Shown here: piece by piece, positions 1-6,144 of the stretch | How the letters are laid out: each line of letters starts with the position of its first letter | How positions within the stretch are numbered: position 1 is the first letter of the stretch | Origin: HLUCCA09 sp038757905 | GTDB taxonomy: Bacteria; Pseudomonadota; Alphaproteobacteria; Rhodobacterales; Rhodobacteraceae | DNA: 10,037 bases | Direction of reading: 5' to 3' | Assembly (NCBI GenBank): GCA_038757905.1 | Contig: JBCDGG010000168.1 | Location: forward strand, 1-10,037 | Position numbers and translations under genes: made by a program | Notes under the pieces: model-generated | What the model saw: only the letters and a program-made list of their open reading frames with translations | Database searches by the model: none | What the model was told of the DNA's origin: nothing

Positions 1-2
1 AC

Positions 3-254
3 GCCTTCCGGGGGGCCATGCTGGCGCTTGCGGTCAATCTGCTGCTGGTCTGGGTGCTGATCAAAGGCACGGCGCTGCAGTTCCAATCCTGGGCCATCGT
101 CGGTTTTCTGGCGGTTTTCTATTACGCGGGATGGTGGCTGGCCTGGCCGATCTGGGGCTATCACGCACCGAATGTCACCGCCGAGTTGAACCAAGTGGGC
201 GGGACGATTGGTGGCCTGGTGGGCTTGTATCTCCTCAGACCGGGGTCGTCCTGA
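3..254 (+). CDS. C-terminal part of an unidentified small membrane protein
   Basis: The reading frame is open from the left edge to a TGA at 252-254. An ATG lies at 18, but the G-run before it is only two bases away, which is poor spacing for a ribosome binding site, so I favour a gene that begins outside the window. From that ATG the product is 78 residues and mostly hydrophobic. Likely membrane segments are at about residues 1-20, 24-46 (rich in Trp and Tyr, with WWLAWPIWGYHA at its end) and a Gly/Leu-rich stretch at 61-74. A short polar loop (NVTAELNQ) separates the last two. I do not recognise the family and assign no function. It is followed by non-coding DNA and has no visible link to the iron genes. 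Confidence 0.5.
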   Translation, partial: AFRGAMLALAVNLLLVWVLIKGTALQFQSWAIVGFLAVFYYAGWWLAWPIWGYHAPNVTAELNQVGGTIGGLVGLYLLRPGSS

Positions 255-544
255 CGGCTTCGGCCCTTCCCTGAGGCAGTGTAGGCGGCCACGCGCCACG
301 ACGGGTCAGGGGGCATTCCATGGGCCGTTGCGCGTGTGTCGGCCGGCCGCTTTCGACGAGGGACACCGCCTCTTTGAGCCCGTCAGACCGACATGCGGAC
401 CGCTGGCAAGGGCCCCGGGCGCGATTCGCATCGCGTCCGGGTCAAAGCGTGCGCATTTCCAAAGGCGATTGCATTGCCCAAAAGATCCGCCCCTTTGTCA
501 GTCGGGAAGCGCGGCCCCACAGTGCGGCCAGGGCGGTTGGGGAG
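255..544. other. Non-coding stretch, probably decayed sequence
   Basis: About 290 bases lie between the membrane protein stop and the first recognisable piece of the SDR relic. Open frames exist on both strands, as expected in GC-rich DNA, but none gives a protein with recognisable motifs or a convincing start and ribosome binding site. The stretch may include the lost upstream neighbour or promoter of the SDR gene. I see no repeat, tRNA or clear terminator here. Confidence 0.4.
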
Positions 545-893
545 AGCGATATCGTAACGGAACGGGTCGCGCCGGTGACGGCGGGCGGCAGCGGCCTTGA
601 GGTGGGGATGCGGCCAAGCGGCTGGCAGGGGATGGCTCAAGGTCGGCGTAACGGGCCGCATTCACCAAGCTGTTCGCGGATCAATGCGCCGCCGACGGCA
701 TCCGCATGAAGAATGCGCTGCCGGGTTCATTGACACCCTGCCGGAAATCGAAGAGCGGCGGGCGCGCATTCCGATGGGCCGCTACGGCCGGGCCGACGAG
801 GGGTCGGCACTGACTTCTCTGCCTGTGTCGGGCGGCCGCAAACCTGACCGGCCAGAACCTGCGGGTGGATGGGGCCTCAGCCGGTCTGTTTGA
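545..893 (+). pseudogene. Relic of a short-chain dehydrogenase/reductase (SDR) gene
   Basis: Pieces of a classical SDR oxidoreductase appear in the correct order but in changing frames. The NAD(P)-binding start reads ERVAPVTAGGSGLEVG at about 563-610, matching the family pattern VALVTGGGSGLG. It is followed by AKRLAGDG (613-636) and, one frame over, LKVGVTGR (636-659). The sequence then jumps directly to the region after the active site: TKLFADQCAADGIR (from 664), FIDTLPEIEERRARIPMGRY (from 726), AANLTGQNLRVDG (832-870), and GLSRSV with a stop (873-893). A normal SDR is about 250 residues; this relic lacks roughly half, including the catalytic Ser and YxxxK region, and needs about five frame changes to read through. 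The typical SDR ending RVDGG-SRSV makes the family call firm, but the original substrate cannot be told. Confidence 0.8.
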
Positions 894-898
894 GGGTA

Positions 899-935
899 AC
901 GCGCGCGGCTTCCTGGCTTCGCGCGTCTTTGTCTT
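899..935 (+). terminator. Terminator-like hairpin after the SDR relic
   Basis: ACGCGCG (899-905) pairs perfectly with CGCGCGT (920-926) around a 14-base loop and is followed at once by TCTTTGTCTT, a T-rich tail on the plus strand. It begins five bases after the relic's stop codon, where an intrinsic terminator would be expected. The loop is rather large and the tail is interrupted, so the call is moderate. Confidence 0.5.
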
Positions 936-1018
936 GGTGAGGGCCCCGTAGCTGCGGCTCCTCTGGGCCGATCTGACCTGGCGAGCGGTGCAGAGCGGCT
1001 TGGCTGGCGTCCCGCCGC

Positions 1019-1486
1019 CTAGCTTGCCGCATGCTCCGTCAGCAGATTGATCGACTCGATGAGGTCCGCGCGCCGCTCGGCCCCGAGGAGCTCGTCCAAC
1101 TCGCGATTGCGGGCGATGAACCTCGGCCGGAGCTCTGCGAGCTTGCCCAGTCCGTCATCCGTCAGCTGCACCAGCTTCTTGCGCTTGCTGTCCGGGTCGT
1201 CGAGGAACCGCACGAGCGCCAGCCGCTCCAACGCGACGGACGTCCGGCTGATCTGGGCCCGGTCCACCATGCAGAACCGGCTGATGTCGGAAATCGAGAC
1301 CTCGCCCAACGTGTCGACCACATCGAGGATCCTGTAGCCGGTCAGGTTCAGTTGCGTGCCCTCGAGCAAACCAGAGGCCTGCTGGTCCAGCAGCCGGCTC
1401 AGGATCGAAAGGCGGAAGGTGAGCCTGTCTTCCAGCGCCCGCACCCTGTCGAGCCGATCCTCCAGGGACTTTGCGGATATGTGCAT
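1019..1486 (-). CDS. MarR-family transcriptional regulator
   Basis: This 155-residue protein has the usual MarR length and layout. Terminal helices flank a winged helix-turn-helix at about residues 45-120: a LTGYRILDVVD helix, the SISDISRFCMVDRAQISRTSVALERLALV recognition region, and a wing with the family pattern DPDSKRKKLVQLTDDG. MarR proteins act as dimers and usually repress their own gene and a neighbour until a small ligand binds. I chose the ATG at 1486; a GTG at 1492 would add two residues, and neither has a strong ribosome binding site. An inverted repeat lies 12 bases upstream of this ATG. The gene stands alone, between the SDR relic and the gene-free stretch, so its target beyond itself is unknown. 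A role in the iron locus is not supported by position. Confidence 0.88.
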   Translation of the reverse strand: MHISAKSLEDRLDRVRALEDRLTFRLSILSRLLDQQASGLLEGTQLNLTGYRILDVVDTLGEVSISDISRFCMVDRAQISRTSVALERLALVRFLDDPDSKRKKLVQLTDDGLGKLAELRPRFIARNRELDELLGAERRADLIESINLLTEHAAS

Positions 1487-1498
1487 GATCACCCGTTT

Positions 1499-1514
1499 TG
1501 TTGCTAGCGCAACA
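1499..1514. promoter_or_regulatory. Probable MarR operator (inverted repeat)
   Basis: TGTTGC-TAGC-GCAACA is a perfect inverted repeat with 6-base arms and a 4-base centre. It lies 12 bases upstream of the MarR ATG, where a bound repressor dimer would block transcription of its own gene. Palindromes of about 16 bases at this position are typical of MarR autoregulation. A TTGATC at 1519-1524 (minus strand) could be the -35 element, putting the repeat over the -10 region. The -10 itself is not clear. Confidence 0.6.
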
Positions 1515-1702
1515 TCATTGGATCAACCCCGGGCAAAGGGCAAGGCTCGCGCGGGGCAGGGGCGTTTCACGCCGAGGCGGGCCGTCACAGGGACAGGTCG
1601 GTTCCGAGACGAACGGAGAGAACGGGCGGGTGGCGCTGCGCACCCATGCGGACCCGCCCAAGCCTTCCGGTCTGGACAGGTCGGTTTGGCCTAGCCGACG
1701 GA
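1515..1702. other. Gene-free stretch with a short direct repeat and a short inverted repeat
   Basis: I see no credible gene in this stretch; the open frames here are short and lack motifs. It contains the 13-base direct repeat GGACAGGTCGGTT at 1591-1603 and 1674-1686. Between the copies is an inverted repeat, GGGCGGGT (1624-1631) with ACCCGCCC (1652-1659), around a 20-base loop. The region lies between the MarR gene and the tail of the receptor gene, so the repeats may belong to transcript ends or to a lost element. No function is assigned. Confidence 0.4.
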
Positions 1703-1745
1703 ACGCAGGGCGGTGGGCGTCTCTTACCCGCCCGCCGCCCTGCGT
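1703..1745 (-). terminator. Long hairpin, candidate terminator of the receptor gene
   Basis: A 17-base stem pairs 1703-1719 with 1729-1745 around a 9-base loop. Only one position departs from Watson-Crick pairing, and there a G-U pair is possible on one strand. It lies about 115 bases beyond the stop of the siderophore receptor gene, which reads leftward. Neither strand has a proper T-run after the stem, so it may be a transcript-stabilising end structure rather than a classical intrinsic terminator. Confidence 0.45.
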
Positions 1746-1861
1746 GAGCCTTGCCTGACTGCCTCATACTCTCGTGGCGCTTATCGCGCAGTTTGCCGCC
1801 CGGGTCCCGGTCGCCACGCCGGGAAAGGCCCGAGACGGTGCCTGCCCTTGGGCCCCATGCC

Positions 1862-3991
1862 TCAGAAGTTCGACGTCAGCGACACGCGAACTTCGCGACC
1901 GGACCCGTAGGAGCACACGAACTCCGTCTGACAGCCGGTCACGTAGCGCTCGTCGGCCACGTTGGTCACCGTCAGCCGCCCGACGAGCCCGTCGCGGAAC
2001 TCGTAGGTCGCGAACAGATCGACGATGGTGGACGGGTCGACCTTGAGCGTGTTGGACGTGTTGGCGAAGCTCTCGCCGCGGTGCCGCACGCCAAGGCCCG
2101 TCGTCAACCCATTGAGCGTTCCCGAAAACGCGTAGCTGCCGTAGAGCGCCATCTCGAATTCCGGGATCAGGGTGGGCGTGTTGCCGACAAATGTGGAATC
2201 GCTGTCTTCGCGGATCTCGACATCGAGCCACGTCGCGGCCCCGCCGATCTGCAACCCGTTGTCGAACGAGATCTGCCCTTCCAGTTCGATCCCGCGGGAG
2301 CGTACTTCCCCCAACTGATCGAAGGTTGGAAAGACCCCGGTCACGACGTTCTCGCGGTCGATCTGGAACACCGATGCGGCAAGAAAGAAGTTCTCGCCGG
2401 CCGGTGCCCATTTCAGACCGGCCTCGAACTGCTCGCCCGTTTCGGGCTCCGTCACGCCATTCGCGGGCGATGTGATGAGCGGATTGAAGAAGGTCGAGTA
2501 GGTCAGGTATGGCGTCAGGCCGTTCTGCGCCTCGTAGGCCAGCGCGAGACGGACAGACGTCTCGCTGTCGTCACGCTCAAACGCCCCGGCCCCGTCCTGT
2601 TCCGTATCGACGATGTCATGGCGGATGTTGAACGTGCCGAGCCAGCCGTTGCCCCAACTGACCTGATCCTGAAAGTAGAACCCGATCTGGCGCTGCTGGG
2701 TGGTGGCATCCTGAAACGGCGCGCCGAGCGTGGGCGTTCCGGGCGCTGTCGTATCGACGACCGTGTTTGATCCGAAGGCCACGGCCTGGGTCTCGTCCAG
2801 CCAGTAATAGCGCGCGTCCAGCCCGAACAGCAGGTTGTGAGACAGCGCGCCCGTTTCCACCGTGCCGTAATAGCGCAGGTCCGTCTGCGCGGTGCGGACG
2901 AGGGTGTCGTGCTCGAACGCGATCAGGGCCAGCGTGCCGTCGTCATCGACGGGGGTGGCGGAGAAACCGGAATAGCCAAAGGGATACCAGTAGCTTTCCT
3001 CGACACTCGCAACCCCAAGGCGGCCGATGCCGGTGAAGGTGAAGCCGTTGTCGAACACATGCTCGACGATCCCCGAAAACGAGGCCTGCTGTCGCACATA
3101 GCTGTCCCAGTCCGGATCGGAGAAGTTCGCGTCCGGGTCGATGAAACCGAACTCATCGGTCGATTCCACGGTACCGAAGTAAGGCAGGAACGTGCTGCCG
3201 TTGTGCTGCTCGTCGGCGAAGTGGATATTCGCGAGAAGCGTGACTTCCGTCCCGCCATCGAGGACGAAGCGGAAGGACGGCGCGAACGTGCCGCGCCAGC
3301 CATTGTTGAAGTCATCGTACTTGTCCCCGGCCTCGACCCGTCCGGTCAGGCGGTAGGAGCGGCCGTCGCCCAGATCGTCGCCGAAATCGAACTGCAGAGA
3401 GCCGGAGGTTGCGTCGTCGAGGCCGAACCCCAGCTCGCGAATGCGCCCGCCCGGGCGTTTCGACACGTAGTTGACCAAGCCCCCCGGGTTCGAGCCGCCA
3501 TAGAGGGCCGAGGACGGGCCGCGCAGCACTTCGATCCGTTCCAGCGTATAGGGGTCGATGAAGAAGGAGCCGAAGGCGAAGGAAAGGTTCTGGGCGTTAT
3601 CCAGGAAGACCCCGGTCTGATCGGCCTGAAACCCGCGTATGCGCAGCCAGTCGTAATCCTGATCGTCCCCGAAGACGTCGGTCGTCACACCCGGGGTGTA
3701 ACGCAAAGCTTCGCTGACCCGCGTTGCATCGAACCGCTCGATGTCTTCCCGGCCGAGGATCGAAACCGATTGCGGTATCTGATTCCAGTTGAGCGGAACC
3801 TTGGAGCCCGTCACCGTGGGCGGGTTGGTCTCGCCATCGACCGGGCCGGTGGCATCTTCCTGATTGCGCAGGACGATGGGATCGAGCTGGAAGGCGTCGC
3901 CTGCCGTCTGGGCCAGGCCCCCGCCGGGCGCCGTGATGATCACCAGAATCGCCGTGCAGGCGGCGTGCCCGCGTCTCAAGCCGATCGCCAT
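1862..3991 (-). CDS. TonB-dependent outer-membrane siderophore receptor
   Basis: It imports a ferric siderophore across the outer membrane using energy from TonB. The 709-residue product fits the FhuA-like receptor family. A signal peptide (residues 1-28, ending GGGLAQ) is followed by a TonB box (LDPIVLR, about 36-42). The plug domain spans about 60-180 and contains IPQSVSIL, LRIRGF, IEVLRGPSSALYGGSNPGG and NYVSKRPGG. The rest is the beta-barrel, ending in the aromatic residue F. A Cys pair near the C terminus (GCQTEFVCSYGSGREV) is also seen in FhuA-type receptors. I chose the ATG at 3991 because GGGGTGAG (3996-4003) sits just before it and the signal peptide starts cleanly there; an in-frame ATG at 4030 adds 13 residues that fit less well. 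The AraC-type regulator gene lies 96 bases upstream on the same strand. The exact siderophore cannot be read from sequence. Confidence 0.93.
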   Translation of the reverse strand: MAIGLRRGHAACTAILVIITAPGGGLAQTAGDAFQLDPIVLRNQEDATGPVDGETNPPTVTGSKVPLNWNQIPQSVSILGREDIERFDATRVSEALRYTPGVTTDVFGDDQDYDWLRIRGFQADQTGVFLDNAQNLSFAFGSFFIDPYTLERIEVLRGPSSALYGGSNPGGLVNYVSKRPGGRIRELGFGLDDATSGSLQFDFGDDLGDGRSYRLTGRVEAGDKYDDFNNGWRGTFAPSFRFVLDGGTEVTLLANIHFADEQHNGSTFLPYFGTVESTDEFGFIDPDANFSDPDWDSYVRQQASFSGIVEHVFDNGFTFTGIGRLGVASVEESYWYPFGYSGFSATPVDDDGTLALIAFEHDTLVRTAQTDLRYYGTVETGALSHNLLFGLDARYYWLDETQAVAFGSNTVVDTTAPGTPTLGAPFQDATTQQRQIGFYFQDQVSWGNGWLGTFNIRHDIVDTEQDGAGAFERDDSETSVRLALAYEAQNGLTPYLTYSTFFNPLITSPANGVTEPETGEQFEAGLKWAPAGENFFLAASVFQIDRENVVTGVFPTFDQLGEVRSRGIELEGQISFDNGLQIGGAATWLDVEIREDSDSTFVGNTPTLIPEFEMALYGSYAFSGTLNGLTTGLGVRHRGESFANTSNTLKVDPSTIVDLFATYEFRDGLVGRLTVTNVADERYVTGCQTEFVCSYGSGREVRVSLTSNF

Positions 3992-4032
3992 GTTTCTCAC
4001 CCCATCTTGCATCGTGGCGTCGCCCGCCAAGC

Positions 4033-4048
4033 GCGCCGCTCTCGGCGC
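4033..4048 (-). other. Short perfect hairpin between regulator and receptor genes
   Basis: GCGCCG (4033-4038) and CGGCGC (4043-4048) form a 6-base stem with a 4-base loop in the 96-base gap between the two minus-strand genes. No T-run follows, so a terminator is not supported. It could be a processing or attenuation structure that sets different levels for the two genes, or it could be chance in GC-rich DNA. Confidence 0.25.
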
Positions 4049-4087
4049 CCCTGTCTGAGCGACGGGCCGGATGAGGCTGAGTAGAGC

Positions 4088-4969
4088 TTACTTTGCGGAA
4101 GTGTCTTGGAGATTCAGATCATCCCCGCCGCCGCCCTGTTCTTTCATCCAAACGGACGGGACGCCGCCCGTCACCGCCTTGAACACGCGATTGAAATGCG
4201 CCTGATCGGCAAATCCGGACGCATCCGCGGCATGGGCAAAGCTGTGGCCCCGCGCCAGCAGGGCCTTTGCATGGTCGATGCGCCGGCCCAGGACCCATTG
4301 GTAGGGCGATTGCTGCATTTTGGCCTTGAAGACACGGTTGAAATGCGAGCGCGACATTCCGGCTGCGCGCGCAAGCGCCTCGACGGAGATGCGTTGGTCG
4401 AGATGCGCCCGCACATACCGCTCCAGCGTCGCAAGGCAGAGCGGCCCCGCGCCGGCGGCCGACGGTTTAACCCTCACCTGGTGGAAGAACTCGCCCAGCA
4501 GCGCTTGTGTCAAAAGCGCGGCGTGGCCACCCGAGCGCTCCGGCTGCGCGCACTCGCCCGCAATTAGCGCCACAAGCGGCGCGATCTCGCCCAACCGGTC
4601 CATGAAGAGCGGCGTGTCGAGGGGCACCTGAGGCCCCACGAGCGACTTCAGGTGCCGCAACGGCAAATGCACATCCACGTGCCGCAGCTCCGTCGAGCGG
4701 TTCAGCCGGCTGCGCATCTCCACCCCCGCGGGCACGAAACAGGCCGCGCATTCCACGGGGTCGGACGCCTTGTCGCGCAACAGAACGAGCCGCGCGTCGT
4801 CCATCAGGAAGACGAACCTGGGGTGCATCGAGGCGTAGTGCCCGCGCGCGTTCGCCTCGCCCTGGACGTGCCAGTAATCCAGAACCAGTTGATCGAGGAG
4901 CAAGCAGCGAACGCCTCCCACGGCTCTGAAGCCGGTCGTCTTGGAGTACATTCTTGGATGAAACGACAT
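4088..4969 (-). CDS. AraC-family transcriptional regulator of the siderophore locus
   Basis: The C-terminal third (about residues 178-275 of 293) is a standard AraC/XylS DNA-binding domain. Two helix-turn-helix units are visible: ISVEALARAAGMSRSHFNRVFK (194-215) and a second at 243-264 that also ends in HFNRVFK, followed by GGVPSVW. The N-terminal half carries no motif I can name and is presumably the ligand-sensing part. Regulators of this type beside siderophore receptors (PchR and AlcR are known examples) usually activate uptake genes when the ferric siderophore is present; that role is inferred here from position. I prefer the ATG at 4969, preceded by AAGGGG eight bases away. An in-frame ATG at 5030-5032 overlaps the -10 box of the likely promoter and so would not be in the transcript. 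The gene lies between the receptor gene and the divergent transport operon. Confidence 0.88.
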   Translation of the reverse strand: MSFHPRMYSKTTGFRAVGGVRCLLLDQLVLDYWHVQGEANARGHYASMHPRFVFLMDDARLVLLRDKASDPVECAACFVPAGVEMRSRLNRSTELRHVDVHLPLRHLKSLVGPQVPLDTPLFMDRLGEIAPLVALIAGECAQPERSGGHAALLTQALLGEFFHQVRVKPSAAGAGPLCLATLERYVRAHLDQRISVEALARAAGMSRSHFNRVFKAKMQQSPYQWVLGRRIDHAKALLARGHSFAHAADASGFADQAHFNRVFKAVTGGVPSVWMKEQGGGGDDLNLQDTSAK

Positions 4970-5030
4970 ACGGTTGGCCCCTTGACGCGTCGCTGGGAAA
5001 GGGCTGCTGGCCAAACCGTGCTGGAACGGC

Positions 5031-5059
5031 ATTGTTTGATCCGCTCAAGCGAAAGTCAA
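5031..5059 (-). promoter_or_regulatory. Promoter of the AraC-type regulator gene
   Basis: On the minus strand, TTGACT (5059-5054) and AACAAT (5036-5031) are separated by exactly 17 bases, a good match to a housekeeping sigma-70 promoter. Transcription would start a few bases beyond 5031. This leaves a leader of about 55 bases before the preferred ATG at 4969 and excludes the upstream ATG at 5032. Confidence 0.55.
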
Positions 5060-5068
5060 TCCATTGAC
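5055..5068. promoter_or_regulatory. Inverted repeat in the divergent control region
   Basis: GTCAAT-CC-ATTGAC is a perfect inverted repeat with 6-base arms. Each arm contains a TTGAC on one strand: the minus-strand copy is the -35 box of the regulator promoter, and the plus-strand copy (TTGACG, 5064-5069) points toward the transport operon. No good -10 follows at 16-18 bases on the plus strand, as is common for promoters that need an activator. It may be a shared operator, but its binding protein is unknown. Confidence 0.4.
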
Positions 5069-5160
5069 GGGGCCCAGGCGCGGGCGCAGCGTGGCGGTGT
5101 GACCGGACGGGCCGCGCCCGCTCGACATCCGAAACCCACAGGTTCAGGGCCATCAAGGTA

Positions 5161-6144
5161 TTGAGACATCATTGGATCATCGCAGCCCTGATTGCCGCCC
5201 TTGGCCAGTTTGCGGCGCCTGCCGCAGCCCGGGCCGAGGCCGTTTTCGTAGAGCACATCTGGGGAACGACCCGCGTGCCGGAAGTGCCGCGCCGTGTCGT
5301 GAGCCTGTCCTACAACGGCGCAGACAACTGGCTGGCGCTGGGCGTGACGCCATACGCCTACCGGGTGTGGTACGGGGGGGACGAGACCGGCCTGTGGCCC
5401 TGGGCCGCGTCCGAGCTGGGGGCGGAGGAGCCGCTGCAACTGCGCGGCGAGATCGATATCGAGGCCGTTGCGCGGCTCGAGCCGGACCTCATCGAAGCGA
5501 TGTATTCCGGCCTGACGCGGGCCGAGTACAGGGCGCTTTCCCGGGTGGCGCCGGTCCTCGGCCCGCCGCCGGGCAGGGGGGATTTCGCCGCAACCTGGAC
5601 CGACATGGTGGTGACCTTCGGCCGGGTGATGCGGCGCGAGGCGGCGGCGCGGGCGGTTGTCTCGCGCATCGAAGGCGCGTTCGCCCGTACCCGCGCCGCG
5701 CATCCTGCCTGGCAGGGGGCCACCGCTGTCGTGGCCCTGCCAGACGGCCCGCTCATCCTGACCGGCGAAGACGGGCGGATGCAGGTTCTGATGCAGCTCG
5801 GTTTCACCCTCCATCCGCCGGCCGAGGCCCTCAGTCATGGCGGTTTCTTCTACCGGATGGACCCGGAGCTGACGGCACCCTTGGAAAGCGACCTGCTGAT
5901 GTGGCTCGACCTGGGAGGGGGCGTGGGCGCGGCGGCGCGCAATCCCCTGCGTTCCGCGATGCGGAGCGTGGCGGAGGGGCGCGAAGTCGTCGCCGATCCC
6001 CTGCTCTCCGCCGCCCTGAGCTATGCCAGCGCCCTGAGCCTGAGCTATGCTCTGGAGCGGCTGCCCGGGATGCTTGACGCGGCGTTGGACGGCGATCCGA
6101 AAACCGTCGTGGCCTCGGCCCTGGCCGCCGGGCTGGCGCCATGA
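5161..6144 (+). CDS. Periplasmic iron-siderophore binding protein of an ABC importer
   Basis: It captures the ferric siderophore in the periplasm and hands it to the permeases. The 327-residue product has a signal peptide (residues 1-25, a hydrophobic IIAALIAALG core, cleavage likely after AARA) and no lipobox Cys, so it should be soluble. The mature part fits the FecB/FhuD type: an early PRRVVSLSYNGADNWLALGV strand and loop, then GEIDIEAVARLEPDLI, then a long linking helix near residues 165-185 and a second lobe. The start is unusual: no in-frame ATG or GTG lies upstream within the intergenic region or at the head of the signal peptide, and a TTG at 5161 gives the full signal peptide. AAGG lies only two bases before it; AGGG (5146-5149) is 11 away. 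It is the first gene of the plus-strand operon, and its stop overlaps the next start (ATGA). Confidence 0.88.
   Translation: MRHHWIIAALIAALGQFAAPAAARAEAVFVEHIWGTTRVPEVPRRVVSLSYNGADNWLALGVTPYAYRVWYGGDETGLWPWAASELGAEEPLQLRGEIDIEAVARLEPDLIEAMYSGLTRAEYRALSRVAPVLGPPPGRGDFAATWTDMVVTFGRVMRREAAARAVVSRIEGAFARTRAAHPAWQGATAVVALPDGPLILTGEDGRMQVLMQLGFTLHPPAEALSHGGFFYRMDPELTAPLESDLLMWLDLGGGVGAAARNPLRSAMRSVAEGREVVADPLLSAALSYASALSLSYALERLPGMLDAALDGDPKTVVASALAAGLAP

Noticed and set aside
383..661. A 92-codon minus-strand frame in the left intergenic region
   Set aside because: It overlaps the SDR relic, is rich in Arg and Pro, and shows no domain or ribosome binding site, so I treat it as chance.
1751..2770. 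A 339-codon open frame on the plus strand opposite the receptor C terminus
   Set aside because: It is antisense to the receptor barrel and has no motif or convincing start signal.
2837..4084. A 415-codon open frame on the plus strand opposite the receptor gene
   Set aside because: It lies antisense to a receptor with clear signal peptide, TonB box, plug and barrel. Its translation is rich in charged residues and has no recognisable domain, as expected for a shadow frame in GC-rich DNA.
3992..4087. A possible promoter for the receptor gene (TTGGCG followed by AAGATG)
   Set aside because: Both boxes are weak, and the implied start would remove the good ribosome binding sequence. The receptor may be read from the regulator promoter instead.
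5036..5048. TTGAT-CCG-CTCAA, resembling an FNR-type site
   Set aside because: The spacing is one base short of the FNR consensus and one half-site is imperfect. It lies within the regulator promoter spacer, so binding is possible but not supported.
5033..5160. Search for a Fur, Irr or RirA iron-control site in the divergent region
   Set aside because: I looked for AT-rich palindromes of these kinds by eye and found none. The GTCAAT-CC-ATTGAC repeat does not match the consensus forms I know.
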